Program-made: the position numbers and the translations under genes
Shown here: positions 35,160 through 43,532 of the stretch, piece after piece
How the letters are laid out: each line of letters begins with the position of its first letter
Position numbering within the stretch: position 1 is the stretch's first letter
Notes under the pieces: model-generated
The model's database searches: none
Told to the model about the DNA's origin: nothing
What the model saw: the letters and a program-made list of their open reading frames with translations, nothing else
Assembly (NCBI GenBank): GCA_934464615.1
Contig: CAKSKA010000001.1
Span: 62,001 to 126,000, forward strand
Direction of reading: 5' to 3'
DNA from: an uncultured Eubacteriales bacterium
GTDB taxonomy: Bacteria > Bacillota > Clostridia > Oscillospirales > Acutalibacteraceae
Length of the DNA stretch: 64,000 nt

Positions 35160-35309
35160 ATGAGAGTTAAAATCACTTTGGCTTGCACAGAATGCAAGCA
35201 ACGCAATTACAACACAATGAAGAATAAGAAAAACGACCCGGACAGACTTGAAATGAACAAATATTGCAGGTTCTGTAAAAAGCACACCCTACACAGAGAG
35301 ACAAAGTAA
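35160..35309 (+). CDS. rpmG: 50S ribosomal protein L33
   Basis: A 49-residue zinc-ribbon L33: '[17 protein letters not shown]' and '[17 protein letters not shown]' give two CxxC pairs (the zinc-containing C+ form). GGGAGGTG lies upstream. It is followed by secE and nusG, the standard order in Firmicutes. Length is typical. Confidence 0.96.
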   Translation: MRVKITLACTECKQRNYNTMKNKKNDPDRLEMNKYCRFCKKHTLHRETK

Positions 35310-35321
35310 GGAGGGCCTTTG

Positions 35322-35996
35322 ATGAAAACTATAAACAAAGTTTGTCAAATTTTGGCTTTACTTACCGGTATCGCTGCAGCCGTTTTGTTTTTTACGGATT
35401 TCGCAACGATTGTATCTGACAGTGTAGGTTCGTTCACGGCTTCGGGCGCACAGCTTTGCTTCGGCGCAAAAATATCCGAAGTAGGCATTGATATGCACAA
35501 GTCTTCGAAGCTTTTGTTCGTATTTTTACTTACGCTTTTAACTGTTGTTTTCGGAGGATTTTCCTTTAAATCCAAAGGTGCCAAATGGGGTACCGTTGTA
35601 ACCTCCGCAATAGCCGCGGTGTTTATGCTGGTTGTACGCTTAAGCAAACCCATAAAATTTGTGGATGCGGACGCTGTAGAATCGGTTACCGCAATAAATT
35701 ATGAGGCAACAGTGCTTATAATAACGGTTTTACTGTTTGTAACGCTTATTGCAAGCGTTGCTCACCTTCTTATAAACGACCGTATTGTATGCGCCGGCAA
35801 AAAGCCGACTATTCCGAAAAAGGTAGTTGCCTTTTTAAAGGATTATAAGAGCGAAAGTAAAAAAATAGTTTGGCCCACTTTCAAAGACGTTGTAAAAAAT
35901 ACCGTAATAGTTTTAATTATGTGTGTGGTTGTAGGCGCATTTATATGGTTGTTGGACTTAGGTCTTTCAAAGCTCCTTAACTTGCTTTGGAAATAA
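35322..35996 (+). CDS. secE: SecE preprotein translocase subunit with an extra N-terminal membrane domain
   Basis: A 224-residue protein. The C-terminal ~60 residues are canonical SecE: amphipathic 'FLKDYKSESKKIVWPTF', 'KDVVKNTVIVLIM' and the final membrane helix. The first ~160 residues add about four membrane helices (near 5-25, 63-80, 87-105, 127-150) not present in the ~60-residue SecE of most Gram-positives. The ATG at 35322 follows AAGGAGGG. Position between rpmG and nusG confirms SecE identity. The role of the added domain is unknown. Confidence 0.88.
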   Translation: MKTINKVCQILALLTGIAAAVLFFTDFATIVSDSVGSFTASGAQLCFGAKISEVGIDMHKSSKLLFVFLLTLLTVVFGGFSFKSKGAKWGTVVTSAIAAVFMLVVRLSKPIKFVDADAVESVTAINYEATVLIITVLLFVTLIASVAHLLINDRIVCAGKKPTIPKKVVAFLKDYKSESKKIVWPTFKDVVKNTVIVLIMCVVVGAFIWLLDLGLSKLLNLLWK

Positions 35997-36018
35997 GCAA
36001 AAGGCAGGAGGTATATAA

Positions 36019-36537
36019 ATGGAAGAAGCCAAATGGTATGTTATTCATACCTATTCCGGTTATGAAAACAAGGTAAAAGGCGACCTTGAAAAAATGGTTG
36101 AAAACCGTAAAATGCAGGATCTTATTAAAGAACTGTATATTCCGACGGAGACCGTTACCGAGATTAAGGGTGACAAAACCAAGGAAACCGAAAGAAAAGT
36201 TTTTCCCGGATATGTTCTTATTAAAATGATAGTTACTGACGACAGCTGGTACGTTGTGAGAAATACTCACGGTGTAACAGGTTTCGTAGGTCCCGCTTCA
36301 AAGCCCGTTCCGCTGACTGATGCGGAGGTTGAGGCTCTCGGCGTTGAAAAGCACAGCGTTGAGGTTGCGTACAATGTAGGCGATAATATCCGCGTTGTAT
36401 ACGGACCGTTTGAGGATATGACGGGTGTTGTTGAAGAAATTGATATTCCCAACAACAGCGTGCGTGTTCTTATTACCGTTTTCGGCAGACAAACACCTGT
36501 CGAGATGGATTTGGACCAGATAGCCCTGGTCGATTAA
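36019..36537 (+). CDS. nusG: Transcription termination/antitermination factor NusG
   Basis: A 172-residue NusG: NGN domain ('WYVIHTYSGYENKVKGDLE', 'VFPGYVLIKM', 'WYVVRNTHGVTGFVG') and C-terminal KOW ('NIRVVYGPFEDMTGVVEEID'). It binds RNA polymerase and modulates pausing, and links to ribosomes and Rho. Normal size. It lies 22 bp after secE and upstream of rplK. Confidence 0.97.
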   Translation: MEEAKWYVIHTYSGYENKVKGDLEKMVENRKMQDLIKELYIPTETVTEIKGDKTKETERKVFPGYVLIKMIVTDDSWYVVRNTHGVTGFVGPASKPVPLTDAEVEALGVEKHSVEVAYNVGDNIRVVYGPFEDMTGVVEEIDIPNNSVRVLITVFGRQTPVEMDLDQIALVD

Positions 36538-36606
36538 ACAGTGAATTAACGGTTTTCCGTTTGATTCAGCGGCTATTTTGCCGCCGACGCAAATAATATG
36601 CGTCAC

Positions 36607-36662
36607 GGTGGGAGGGACGGCCGGATGGCCATTCCGCCAAGTGTAAAAACACTAGTTACCAC
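36607..36662 (+). promoter_or_regulatory. Structured leader upstream of rplK
   Basis: GTGG within GGTGGGAGGG (36607-36616) can pair with CCAC (36659-36662), enclosing GGCC-GGAT-GGCC and AGTGT-AAAA-ACACT hairpins. A similar GTGGGAGG...CCAC element precedes rplA. Feedback by L1 on rplK-rplA mRNA is known in bacteria, so these are candidate L1 sites. This is inference. Confidence 0.4.
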
Positions 36663-36682
36663 GAATAATGGAGGTGCAAACA

Positions 36683-37108
36683 ATGGCTCAGAAAATCACA
36701 GGTTATATTAAATTACAAATTCCCGCAGGAAAAGCCACACCGGCTCCGCCTGTAGGTCCGGCGCTGGGACAGCACGGCGTTAACATTATGGCTTTTACAA
36801 AAGAGTTTAATGAACGCACTAAGAATGACGCAGGTCTTATTATACCGGTAGTTATTACCGTTTATGCCGACCGTTCATTCAGCTTTGTAACCAAGACTCC
36901 GCCGGCAGCCGTTCTTATTAAGAAGGCTTGCGGAATCGAAACCGCTTCGGGTACTCCGAACAAAAACAAAGTTGCTAAAATTACCAGCGAGCAGATTAGG
37001 AAGATCGCAGAACAGAAAATGCCTGACTTAAATGCGGCAAATGTTGAATCAGCTATGTCTATGATAGCCGGTACAGCTCGCAGCATGGGCGTTGAAGTTG
37101 TCGATTAA
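36683..37108 (+). CDS. rplK: 50S ribosomal protein L11
   Basis: A 141-residue L11: '[37 protein letters not shown]' start and C-terminal rRNA-binding domain ('[19 protein letters not shown]', '[13 protein letters not shown]'). It forms the GTPase-associated centre with 23S rRNA. Start at 36683 follows AATGGAGGTG. Length is standard. Confidence 0.98.
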   Translation: MAQKITGYIKLQIPAGKATPAPPVGPALGQHGVNIMAFTKEFNERTKNDAGLIIPVVITVYADRSFSFVTKTPPAAVLIKKACGIETASGTPNKNKVAKITSEQIRKIAEQKMPDLNAANVESAMSMIAGTARSMGVEVVD

Positions 37109-37116
37109 TCTCTCTC

Positions 37117-37143
37117 GTGGGAGGAAATTTCCGATTTAACCAC
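37117..37143 (+). promoter_or_regulatory. GTGGGAGG...CCAC hairpin upstream of rplA
   Basis: GTGGGAGG (37117-37124) pairs through GTGG with CCAC (37140-37143), with the palindrome GGAAATTTCC inside. It repeats the pattern of the rplK leader and may be an L1-responsive element (inference). Confidence 0.35.
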
Positions 37144-37163
37144 TTATTGGGAGGTAAAAGAAA

Positions 37164-37859
37164 GTGAAACACGGTAAAAAATATACTGAAAGCGTTAACC
37201 TTATTGAAAAAGGTAAATTTTATGACGCTGAAGAAGCCGTTGCATTGGCTGTAAAAACAGGCACGGCTAAATTCGACGAAACAGTTGAAATTCACGTACG
37301 TTTGGGTGTTGACTCACGTCATGCAGACCAGCAGGTCAGAGGCGCTGTAGTTCTTCCTAACGGAACGGGTAAAACCGTAAGAACTCTCGTTCTTACAAAG
37401 GGCGATAAAGCTAAAGAGGCTGAAGCCGCAGGCGCTGATTTTGTAGGTGCCGAAGAATTGGTTGCTAAAATCCAGAACGAAAACTGGCTTGACTTTGATG
37501 TTGTTATTGCAACACCCGATATGATGGGTATGGTAGGTCGTTTGGGTAAGGTGCTCGGTCCGCGCGGACTTATGCCTACACCTAAAGCAGGTACCGTAAC
37601 ACCCGATGTTGCCAAGGCTGTTACTGAAGCTAAGGCAGGTAAAATTGAGTACAGACTGGATAAAACCAACATAATTCATTGCCCTATCGGTAAAGTTTCT
37701 TTCGGTGCCGAAAAGCTCCAGGAAAACTTTGATGCACTTATGGGTGCTATAGTTAAGGCAAAGCCGGCAGCAACAAAAGGACAGTACATCAAGTCCTGCG
37801 TTCTTGCTACTACAATGGGCCCCGGAATTAAGCTTAATGTTGCTAAATTCGGTGCATAA
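37164..37859 (+). CDS. rplA: 50S ribosomal protein L1
   Basis: A 231-residue L1 of the ribosomal stalk near the E site. Typical segments: '[17 protein letters not shown]', '[20 protein letters not shown]', '[15 protein letters not shown]' and '[14 protein letters not shown]'. The GTG start follows GGGAGGT. The transcript ends at a terminator immediately downstream, before the MATE gene. Confidence 0.98.
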   Translation: MKHGKKYTESVNLIEKGKFYDAEEAVALAVKTGTAKFDETVEIHVRLGVDSRHADQQVRGAVVLPNGTGKTVRTLVLTKGDKAKEAEAAGADFVGAEELVAKIQNENWLDFDVVIATPDMMGMVGRLGKVLGPRGLMPTPKAGTVTPDVAKAVTEAKAGKIEYRLDKTNIIHCPIGKVSFGAEKLQENFDALMGAIVKAKPAATKGQYIKSCVLATTMGPGIKLNVAKFGA

Positions 37860-37870
37860 TTGATTTGAAT

Positions 37871-37895
37871 GGGGGCAGGTAACTGCTCCCTTTTT
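37871..37895 (+). terminator. Terminator after rplA
   Basis: GGGGGCAG (37871-37878) pairs with CTGCTCCC (37883-37890) around GTAA and is followed by five Ts. It separates rplKA from the inserted MATE gene. Confidence 0.85.
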
Positions 37896-37910
37896 ATTCG
37901 GGAGAAATTT

Positions 37911-39275
37911 ATGGAAAACAAGAAGGATCTTTTTTCAGGAAATTTATCCGTAAACATATTTTTATTTACTCTTCCCATAATTTTATCCAGTTTGCTGCAA
38001 TTGTTTTTTAATGCGGCGGATTTGATAGTTGTGGGAAGATTTGACGCTGTAAACAGTTCGGTTTCTCAGGCGGCAATAGGCACTACAACATCGCTTATAA
38101 ACCTTATAGTTAATTTCTTTTTAGGTATTTCAATAGGCGTTAATGTGCTTGTTGCGCGTCTTTATTCGGCTAAGGATAACGAAAGACTTAAAACAGCTAT
38201 TCAAACTTCCTGCTTTTTAGGCGTAATTGCCGGAATATTGGTGGCGGTTTTCGGTATAATGTTTTCGGGCGAAATGTTAAAATTGATGAATGTCACCGGA
38301 GATATTTTGCCGCTTGCCGCTACATATCTTAAAATATATTTTGTAGGCGCGCCTTTCAGTATGCTTTATAATTTCGGCAGTGCCATAATGCGTGCCGCAG
38401 GCGATACAAAACGCCCTATGATTTATTTGACGGCAGCAGGTATTGTAAATGTTATACTTAATCTTATAACGGTTATCTTCTTTAAAATGGGTGTTGCCGG
38501 AGTCGCTACCGCAACTACGATTTCCAATATGCTTTCCTGCGTACTTATTTTTGCAAAATTAATTAAAACCGACAGTCCGATAAAGCTTGTGTTTAAAGAT
38601 TTTAAAATAAAAGCGGACTGCGTAAAGCAGGTTATTGCCGTTGGATTGCCGACCGGCATACAGTCGACATTTTTTTCGATTTCAAATATGATAATACAGT
38701 CGTCGGTCAATACTTTCGGTGCGGCTGCAATGGCAGGCTGCGGTGACGCCGCAAATATTGAGGGATTTGTGTATGTCGCGATGAACTCGTATTCCTATGC
38801 GGCTGTTACGTTTGTAAGTCAATGCTGCGGAAGCGGAAAGACTGATAAAATCGGCAAAGTGCTTTTACGCACGGTAATGCTGGTTACCGTCACGGGAGTG
38901 ATAGTAGGTTGGGGCGCATACCTTGCGGGTAATCAGCTTTTGGGTATTTATACGCAAAATACGGCGGATATACAGGCAGGACTTACACGTATGGCGGTAA
39001 TTGCCACAACATATTTCCTGTGCGGAATAATGGATGTAATTACCGGTGCGGTGCGCGGTATGGGCGAATCCGTAACACCTATGATAGTTACGCTTTTGTT
39101 TGTATGCGTTTTCAGAATAATATGGATAGCCACAATTTTGCCGAAGTATTATTCTTTAACAACAATATTCGTTTCTTATCCGGTATCTTGGGTACTTAAT
39201 ATCGGCGCTGTTTTAATATGCTATTTTGTAAGGAAGAAAAAACTGTTAAACAATAAAAAAATATTGACAAATTAA
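37911..39275 (+). CDS. MATE-family multidrug/metabolite exporter
   Basis: A 454-residue, roughly 12-helix protein of the MATE family (Na+- or H+-driven efflux). Typical features: 'LPIILSSLLQLFFNAADLIVVGRF', 'GISIGVNVLVARLYSAKDNE' and 'MRAAGDTKRPMIYL' (the RAxGDTxxPM motif), repeated in the second half as 'GVPTGIQ' and 'VRGMGESVTPMI'. Start at 37911 follows GGGAGAAA. It sits between rplA and the L10 leader, where ribosomal genes are normally adjacent. The substrate is unknown. Confidence 0.93.
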   Translation: MENKKDLFSGNLSVNIFLFTLPIILSSLLQLFFNAADLIVVGRFDAVNSSVSQAAIGTTTSLINLIVNFFLGISIGVNVLVARLYSAKDNERLKTAIQTSCFLGVIAGILVAVFGIMFSGEMLKLMNVTGDILPLAATYLKIYFVGAPFSMLYNFGSAIMRAAGDTKRPMIYLTAAGIVNVILNLITVIFFKMGVAGVATATTISNMLSCVLIFAKLIKTDSPIKLVFKDFKIKADCVKQVIAVGLPTGIQSTFFSISNMIIQSSVNTFGAAAMAGCGDAANIEGFVYVAMNSYSYAAVTFVSQCCGSGKTDKIGKVLLRTVMLVTVTGVIVGWGAYLAGNQLLGIYTQNTADIQAGLTRMAVIATTYFLCGIMDVITGAVRGMGESVTPMIVTLLFVCVFRIIWIATILPKYYSLTTIFVSYPVSWVLNIGAVLICYFVRKKKLLNNKKILTN

Positions 39276-39292
39276 TATTTGTGTGTTATCAT
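39264..39292 (+). promoter_or_regulatory. rplJL promoter
   Basis: TTGACA (39264-39269), 17 bp, TATCAT (39287-39292). The -35 overlaps the end of the MATE gene, giving rplJL its own transcript. Confidence 0.85.
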
Positions 39293-39298
39293 ACTTTT

Positions 39299-39421
39299 GT
39301 TGTTTCCAAAGACAGTAGGTGCTTTATGCGTAAAACTTATGTTGCCTGCCCAGGATGAACACTTAAATGCTTTTATTATAAACGTTTTTGTGCCTGTCCG
39401 CTTTGGAACAGGCACTTTTTT
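39299..39421 (+). promoter_or_regulatory. Ribosomal protein L10 leader with attenuator
   Basis: A classic L10(L12)4-binding leader: 'CCAAAGACAGTAGGTGC', then 'TTGCCTGCCCAGGATGA', which form the kink-turn and internal loops of this family. It is followed by a terminator hairpin GTGCCTGT (39390-39397) / ACAGGCAC (39408-39415) and six Ts. Excess L10 is known to act through such leaders to reduce rplJL expression. Confidence 0.92.
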
Positions 39422-39449
39422 ATTTTGCAATATATCGGAGGTGAAAAAA

Positions 39450-39953
39450 TTGCCTAACGCTAATGTATTGGAACAAAAACAAAAAATAGTTGCCGATTTA
39501 AAGGCATCTATCGCTGATTCTGTTGCAGGTGTAGTAGTTGATTACAAGGGTATCACCGTTGCTGATGATACAGTATTGCGTAAAGAACTCCGTGAAGCAG
39601 GCGTAGATTACAAGGTAGTTAAAAACACACTTTTGGGACGCGCTGTTGAGGGTACGGATCTTGAACCGATTAAAGAGGTTCTTGAGGGTACAACCGCTAT
39701 AGCAGTTTCAAAGGAAGATCACGTTGCTGCAGCACGTATACTTTCAAAATTTGCAGAGAGTCACGAAAACTTTACAATCAAGACAGGTTACCTTGAAGGC
39801 AAGGTAGTTGATCTTGAAACCATTAAATCGCTTGCAAAACTTCCGTCCAGAGAGGTACTTCTCGCAACGGTTGTCGGCGCATTCCAGGCTCCGATTGCAG
39901 CATTTGCACGCGCTGTACAAGCTATAGTTGATAAAGACGGTGCAGCGGAATAA
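39450..39953 (+). CDS. rplJ: 50S ribosomal protein L10
   Basis: A 167-residue L10 (base of the L7/L12 stalk). 'KQKIVADLKASIADSVAGVVVDYKGIT', 'REAGVDYKVVKNTLLGRAV' and the C-terminal helix 'AFARAVQAIVDKDGAAE' are typical. A TTG start at 39450 follows CGGAGGTG; a GTG inside that ribosome site is less likely. It lies after the L10 leader. Confidence 0.96.
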   Translation: MPNANVLEQKQKIVADLKASIADSVAGVVVDYKGITVADDTVLRKELREAGVDYKVVKNTLLGRAVEGTDLEPIKEVLEGTTAIAVSKEDHVAAARILSKFAESHENFTIKTGYLEGKVVDLETIKSLAKLPSREVLLATVVGAFQAPIAAFARAVQAIVDKDGAAE

Positions 39954-39987
39954 TTTAAAATAAAATATAATTTTGGAGGAAAATAAA

Positions 39988-40362
39988 ATGGCATCTGAGA
40001 AAATCACAGCTATCGTTGAAGAGCTTAAAGCTCTTACCGTTCTTGAGCTTTCCGAGCTCGTTAAAGCAGTAGAAGAGGAATTCGGCGTATCCGCAGCAGC
40101 AGCAGTTGCAGTAGCAGCTCCGGCAGCAGGCGGTGCAGCAGCAGAAGAAAAGACAGAGTTTGACGTTGTACTTACTTCTGCAGGCGCTGAAAAGATTAAG
40201 GTTATTAAGGCTGTTCGCGAAATCACAGGTCTTGGACTTGCTGAGGCTAAGGCTATTGTTGACGGCGCACCCAAAACCCTTAAGGAAGCTGCTTCTAAAG
40301 ATGAAGCTGAAAGCATCAAAGCTAAACTTGAAGAAGTTGGCGCAGGCGTTGAACTTAAGTAA
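39988..40362 (+). CDS. rplL: 50S ribosomal protein L7/L12
   Basis: A 124-residue L7/L12: N-terminal dimerisation helix ('[24 protein letters not shown]'), an Ala/Gly-rich hinge, and the C-terminal factor-binding domain ('[33 protein letters not shown]'). Start at 39988 follows GGAGGAAA. It ends at a strong terminator. Confidence 0.98.
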   Translation: MASEKITAIVEELKALTVLELSELVKAVEEEFGVSAAAAVAVAAPAAGGAAAEEKTEFDVVLTSAGAEKIKVIKAVREITGLGLAEAKAIVDGAPKTLKEAASKDEAESIKAKLEEVGAGVELK

Positions 40363-40392
40363 TTTAAATAAAAATTGCTTAAAAAATTTTTC

Positions 40393-40426
40393 ACACAGCA
40401 GTGGATTTCCGCTGCTGTGTTTTTTT
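40393..40426 (+). terminator. rplJL terminator
   Basis: ACACAGCAG pairs with CTGCTGTGT (12-bp stem with one G-U) followed by seven Ts. Confidence 0.9.
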
Positions 40427-40497
40427 ATGCCGTTTTCGGTATAAAAGCAGTCTGCTTACACAAAATAGAATGGAAGTAAAATTCAAGGAGGATTTTT

Positions 40498-41766
40498 ATG
40501 AAAAAAACTTTATCAATATTATTAGCGGTTTTTCTTGTAGTTTTTGCTTTTGCAGGCTGTAAGAAAACGGAAAAAACAGGCAGTGTTTATTATTTGAATT
40601 TTAAACCCGAGCAGGATGCCGCATGGCAGTCGCTTGCAAAGAAATATACTTCGGAAACCGGTGTTGACGTTAAGGTTGTGACGGCGTCGCAGGGTGCGTA
40701 CGAGCAAACGCTGACTGCCGAAATTGACAAATCCGAAGCGCCCACGCTCTTTCAGATAAGCGGTCAGATTGCTTTGGAAACATGGGGGGATTATTGCCTT
40801 GACCTTACGGATACCGAAATATACAAACAACTTACAAGTGACGAGTTCGCACTTAAAAAAGACGGCAAGGTTTACGGCGTTGCATATGTTTACGAGGGTT
40901 ACGGCATAATTGTAAACAAAAAACTGCTGCAAAAAGCAGGTTATACAATGGATGATATAAGCAGTTTTGACGGTCTTAAAAAGGTTGCGGAGGATATAAC
41001 AAAACGCAAAAATGAACTCGGATTTTCAGCATTTACCTCAAGCGGACTGGATTCTTCTTCAAGTTGGCGTTTTTCGGGACATCTTGCCAATATACCGCTG
41101 TTTTATGAATTCAGGGATAATAATATAACATCGCAGCCGGCAACCGTAACGGGCAAATATCTTGATAAATATAAAAATATTTGGGATTTGTATATCAATA
41201 ACTCTACGGTAGATTCATCTTCCCTTACCGCAGTTACCGGAGATCAGGCGACGGCTGAATTCACATCCGAAAAGGCTGTTTTTTATCAAAACGGAACTTG
41301 GGCATACAGCGATATTAAATCAATAGGCGACGATAATATAGGATATATTCCGATATATGCCGGAATTGACGACGCGTCCGAAGGACTGAGCTGCGGCACC
41401 GAAAACTTTTGGGCAGTAAACAAAAAGGCAAGTGAGGCCGACCGCAAGGCGACTCTTGATTTTCTTGCATGGGTGGCCACAAGCGATGAAGGCACTACGG
41501 CGCTTGCCGAAAATATGGGATTTATTTCTCCGTTTAAATCGGCTAAACCGGTTGATAATGTTCTTGCAAACATTATGAATAATTATGTAAATGAAGGTAA
41601 GTATAATGTTTCGTGGGCATTTAATTATACCCCTAACGTAGATGTATGGCGTGCGGACCTTGTTTCCGCGCTGGCGTCATATTCTGCCGGAAAAGGTGAC
41701 TGGGAAGCGGTTAAAACAGCATTTGTTGACGGCTGGGATAAGCAGTATAAAGCTTCAAAACGATAA
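40498..41766 (+). CDS. ABC transporter sugar-binding lipoprotein (family 1)
   Basis: A 422-residue solute-binding protein with a lipoprotein signal peptide ending in the lipobox 'FAFAGC' (lipidated Cys). The mature part shows the family 1 (MalE-like) pattern ('GYGIIVNKKLLQKAGY', 'KAVFYQNGTWAYSDIKS', 'ENFWAVNKKASEADRKATLDFLAW'). AAGGAGGA precedes the ATG. It is followed by two MalFG-type permeases and malQ, which point to maltose/maltodextrin uptake. No ATPase is encoded here, so a shared MsmX-type subunit is expected elsewhere. Confidence 0.93.
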   Translation: MKKTLSILLAVFLVVFAFAGCKKTEKTGSVYYLNFKPEQDAAWQSLAKKYTSETGVDVKVVTASQGAYEQTLTAEIDKSEAPTLFQISGQIALETWGDYCLDLTDTEIYKQLTSDEFALKKDGKVYGVAYVYEGYGIIVNKKLLQKAGYTMDDISSFDGLKKVAEDITKRKNELGFSAFTSSGLDSSSSWRFSGHLANIPLFYEFRDNNITSQPATVTGKYLDKYKNIWDLYINNSTVDSSSLTAVTGDQATAEFTSEKAVFYQNGTWAYSDIKSIGDDNIGYIPIYAGIDDASEGLSCGTENFWAVNKKASEADRKATLDFLAWVATSDEGTTALAENMGFISPFKSAKPVDNVLANIMNNYVNEGKYNVSWAFNYTPNVDVWRADLVSALASYSAGKGDWEAVKTAFVDGWDKQYKASKR

Positions 41767-41787
41767 AATTATTCGGTGGTGATTATT

Positions 41788-42684
41788 ATGGAACAGCGAA
41801 AATACAAGCATGATGCATCCGTGCTTGCCAATAAGGCACAGCGCCGTGCATTGCAAAAATACTCTCCGCTTTTTTTGCTGCCTACTGTCGCCGCATTTAT
41901 AATCGGATTTGTATGGCCCTTTTTTCAGGGTATTTACCTCTCTTTTTTCAGATTCAGGACGCTTTCAAACATCAGTTTTACGGGCGTGTCCAATTATGTC
42001 TCGGCATTTACCGATCCATCGTTTTTACGTTCGTTTTGGTTTACGGCACTGTTTACGCTGGTGTCGGTCATCCTTATAAATGTCATAGCTTTCCTTATAG
42101 CTTTTGCGCTTACAAAGGGTATAAAGGGTTCGTCGGTTTTTCGTACGGTATTTTTTATGCCCAACCTTATAGGCGGCATAGTGCTGGGATATATATGGAA
42201 GATAATATTAAACGGCGTAATAATAAAATATTTAAGTTCAACACTTGCGCTTAATGCAACCTACGGTTTTATAGGTCTTGTTATACTTGTTTGCTGGCAG
42301 CAAATAGGATATATGATGATAATTTATATTGCCGGACTTCAAAACGTCCCAGGCGAACTTATTGAGGCGGCGAAAATCGACGGCGCGGGCGGCAGCCAAA
42401 TACTGCGCTATATAACCTTGCCGTCGGTTATGCCCTCTGTCACCATATGCACATTTTTAACGCTTACCAATTCCTTTAAACTGTTTGATCAAAACTTGGC
42501 GCTTACAGCGGGCGAGCCGGCGCATCAAACCGAAATGCTTGCGCTTAATATTTACAAATCTTTTTACGAAAGCACCACAAATATGGGCGTCGGACAGGCA
42601 AAAGCCGTTATATTTTTTATTGTTGTGGTTATAATTGCTTTAACGCAGCTATATTTTACAGGCAGAAAAGAGGTGCAGCGATAA
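41788..42684 (+). CDS. ABC sugar permease, MalF-like
   Basis: A 298-residue inner-membrane permease with about six helices and the binding-protein-dependent loop 'VPGELIEAAKIDGAGGSQILRYITLPSVMPS' region (EAA motif). It docks a shared ATPase. The start (MEQRKYKHD) follows GGTGG. Its stop overlaps the next permease start by one base. Confidence 0.93.
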   Translation: MEQRKYKHDASVLANKAQRRALQKYSPLFLLPTVAAFIIGFVWPFFQGIYLSFFRFRTLSNISFTGVSNYVSAFTDPSFLRSFWFTALFTLVSVILINVIAFLIAFALTKGIKGSSVFRTVFFMPNLIGGIVLGYIWKIILNGVIIKYLSSTLALNATYGFIGLVILVCWQQIGYMMIIYIAGLQNVPGELIEAAKIDGAGGSQILRYITLPSVMPSVTICTFLTLTNSFKLFDQNLALTAGEPAHQTEMLALNIYKSFYESTTNMGVGQAKAVIFFIVVVIIALTQLYFTGRKEVQR

Positions 42685-43529
42685 TGGAAAAATCGAGGAA
42701 TAACGGTAAAAAGTTTTTGACTTTGTTTTTTTCGCTGTTATCTGTCGTTTGGATAATGCCCGTGGTAATTGTGCTTGTAAACTCTTTTAAAACAAGCGAT
42801 TCAATAGCACTGACGCCGTTTTCGCTGCCCAATACGGACAGTTTTGTCGGATTTGAAAACTATACAAACGGCATTACGCACGGAAATTATCCGTTTTATA
42901 TGTCTATTTTTTACAGTTTTGTAATTACGGTGGCGTCGGCGGCGCTTATATTGCTTTGCACGTCAATGGCAGCTTGGTATATAAGCAGGGTAAATTCGCC
43001 CGTTTGCCGTGCGGTATACTATTTTTGCATATTTTCTATGGTTGTGCCGTTCCAAATGGTTATGTTTACACTGTCAAAAACTGCGGATAACCTTTCGCTT
43101 AATACACCGTATACAATACCGGTTATTTATTTGGGTTTCGGTGCGGGACTTGCGGTGTTTATGTTCAGCGGATTTGTCAAAAGCATCCCTATGGAAATTG
43201 AGGAAGCGGCAACCATTGACGGCTGCACACCTTTGCAAACCTTTTTCCTTGTTGACGCGCCCATAATGAAATCGACCTATATTTCCGTAGGTATACTTGA
43301 AGTTATGTGGATATGGAACGATTATCTGCTTCCGTACTTGGTGCTTGACCGTACAAAATATATGACAATACCCATACACATACAATTTTTACAGGGCAGT
43401 TACGGCAAAGTTGATTACGGCGCTACCATGGCGCTTATAATATTGTGTCTTATACCTATAGCAGTGGTATACTTTACAAGTCAAAAGCATATTATTAAAG
43501 GCGTAATATCAGGCGCGGTTAAGGGGTAA
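42684..43529 (+). CDS. ABC sugar permease, MalG-like
   Basis: A 281-residue permease with six helices and the EAA motif ('IPMEIEEAATIDGCTPLQTFF'). It is the second membrane subunit of the importer, paired with the MalF-like protein by a TAATG overlap. The C-terminus 'SQKHIIKGVISGAVKG' is the usual MalG family end. malQ begins 3 bp after its stop. Confidence 0.93.
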   Translation: MEKSRNNGKKFLTLFFSLLSVVWIMPVVIVLVNSFKTSDSIALTPFSLPNTDSFVGFENYTNGITHGNYPFYMSIFYSFVITVASAALILLCTSMAAWYISRVNSPVCRAVYYFCIFSMVVPFQMVMFTLSKTADNLSLNTPYTIPVIYLGFGAGLAVFMFSGFVKSIPMEIEEAATIDGCTPLQTFFLVDAPIMKSTYISVGILEVMWIWNDYLLPYLVLDRTKYMTIPIHIQFLQGSYGKVDYGATMALIILCLIPIAVVYFTSQKHIIKGVISGAVKG

Positions 43530-43532
43530 AAT

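Noticed and set aside
39744..40394. A 216-codon minus-strand frame across rplJ and rplL
   Set aside because: Ala/Ser-rich antisense of the L7/L12 hinge and neighbours; the plus-strand genes are certain.
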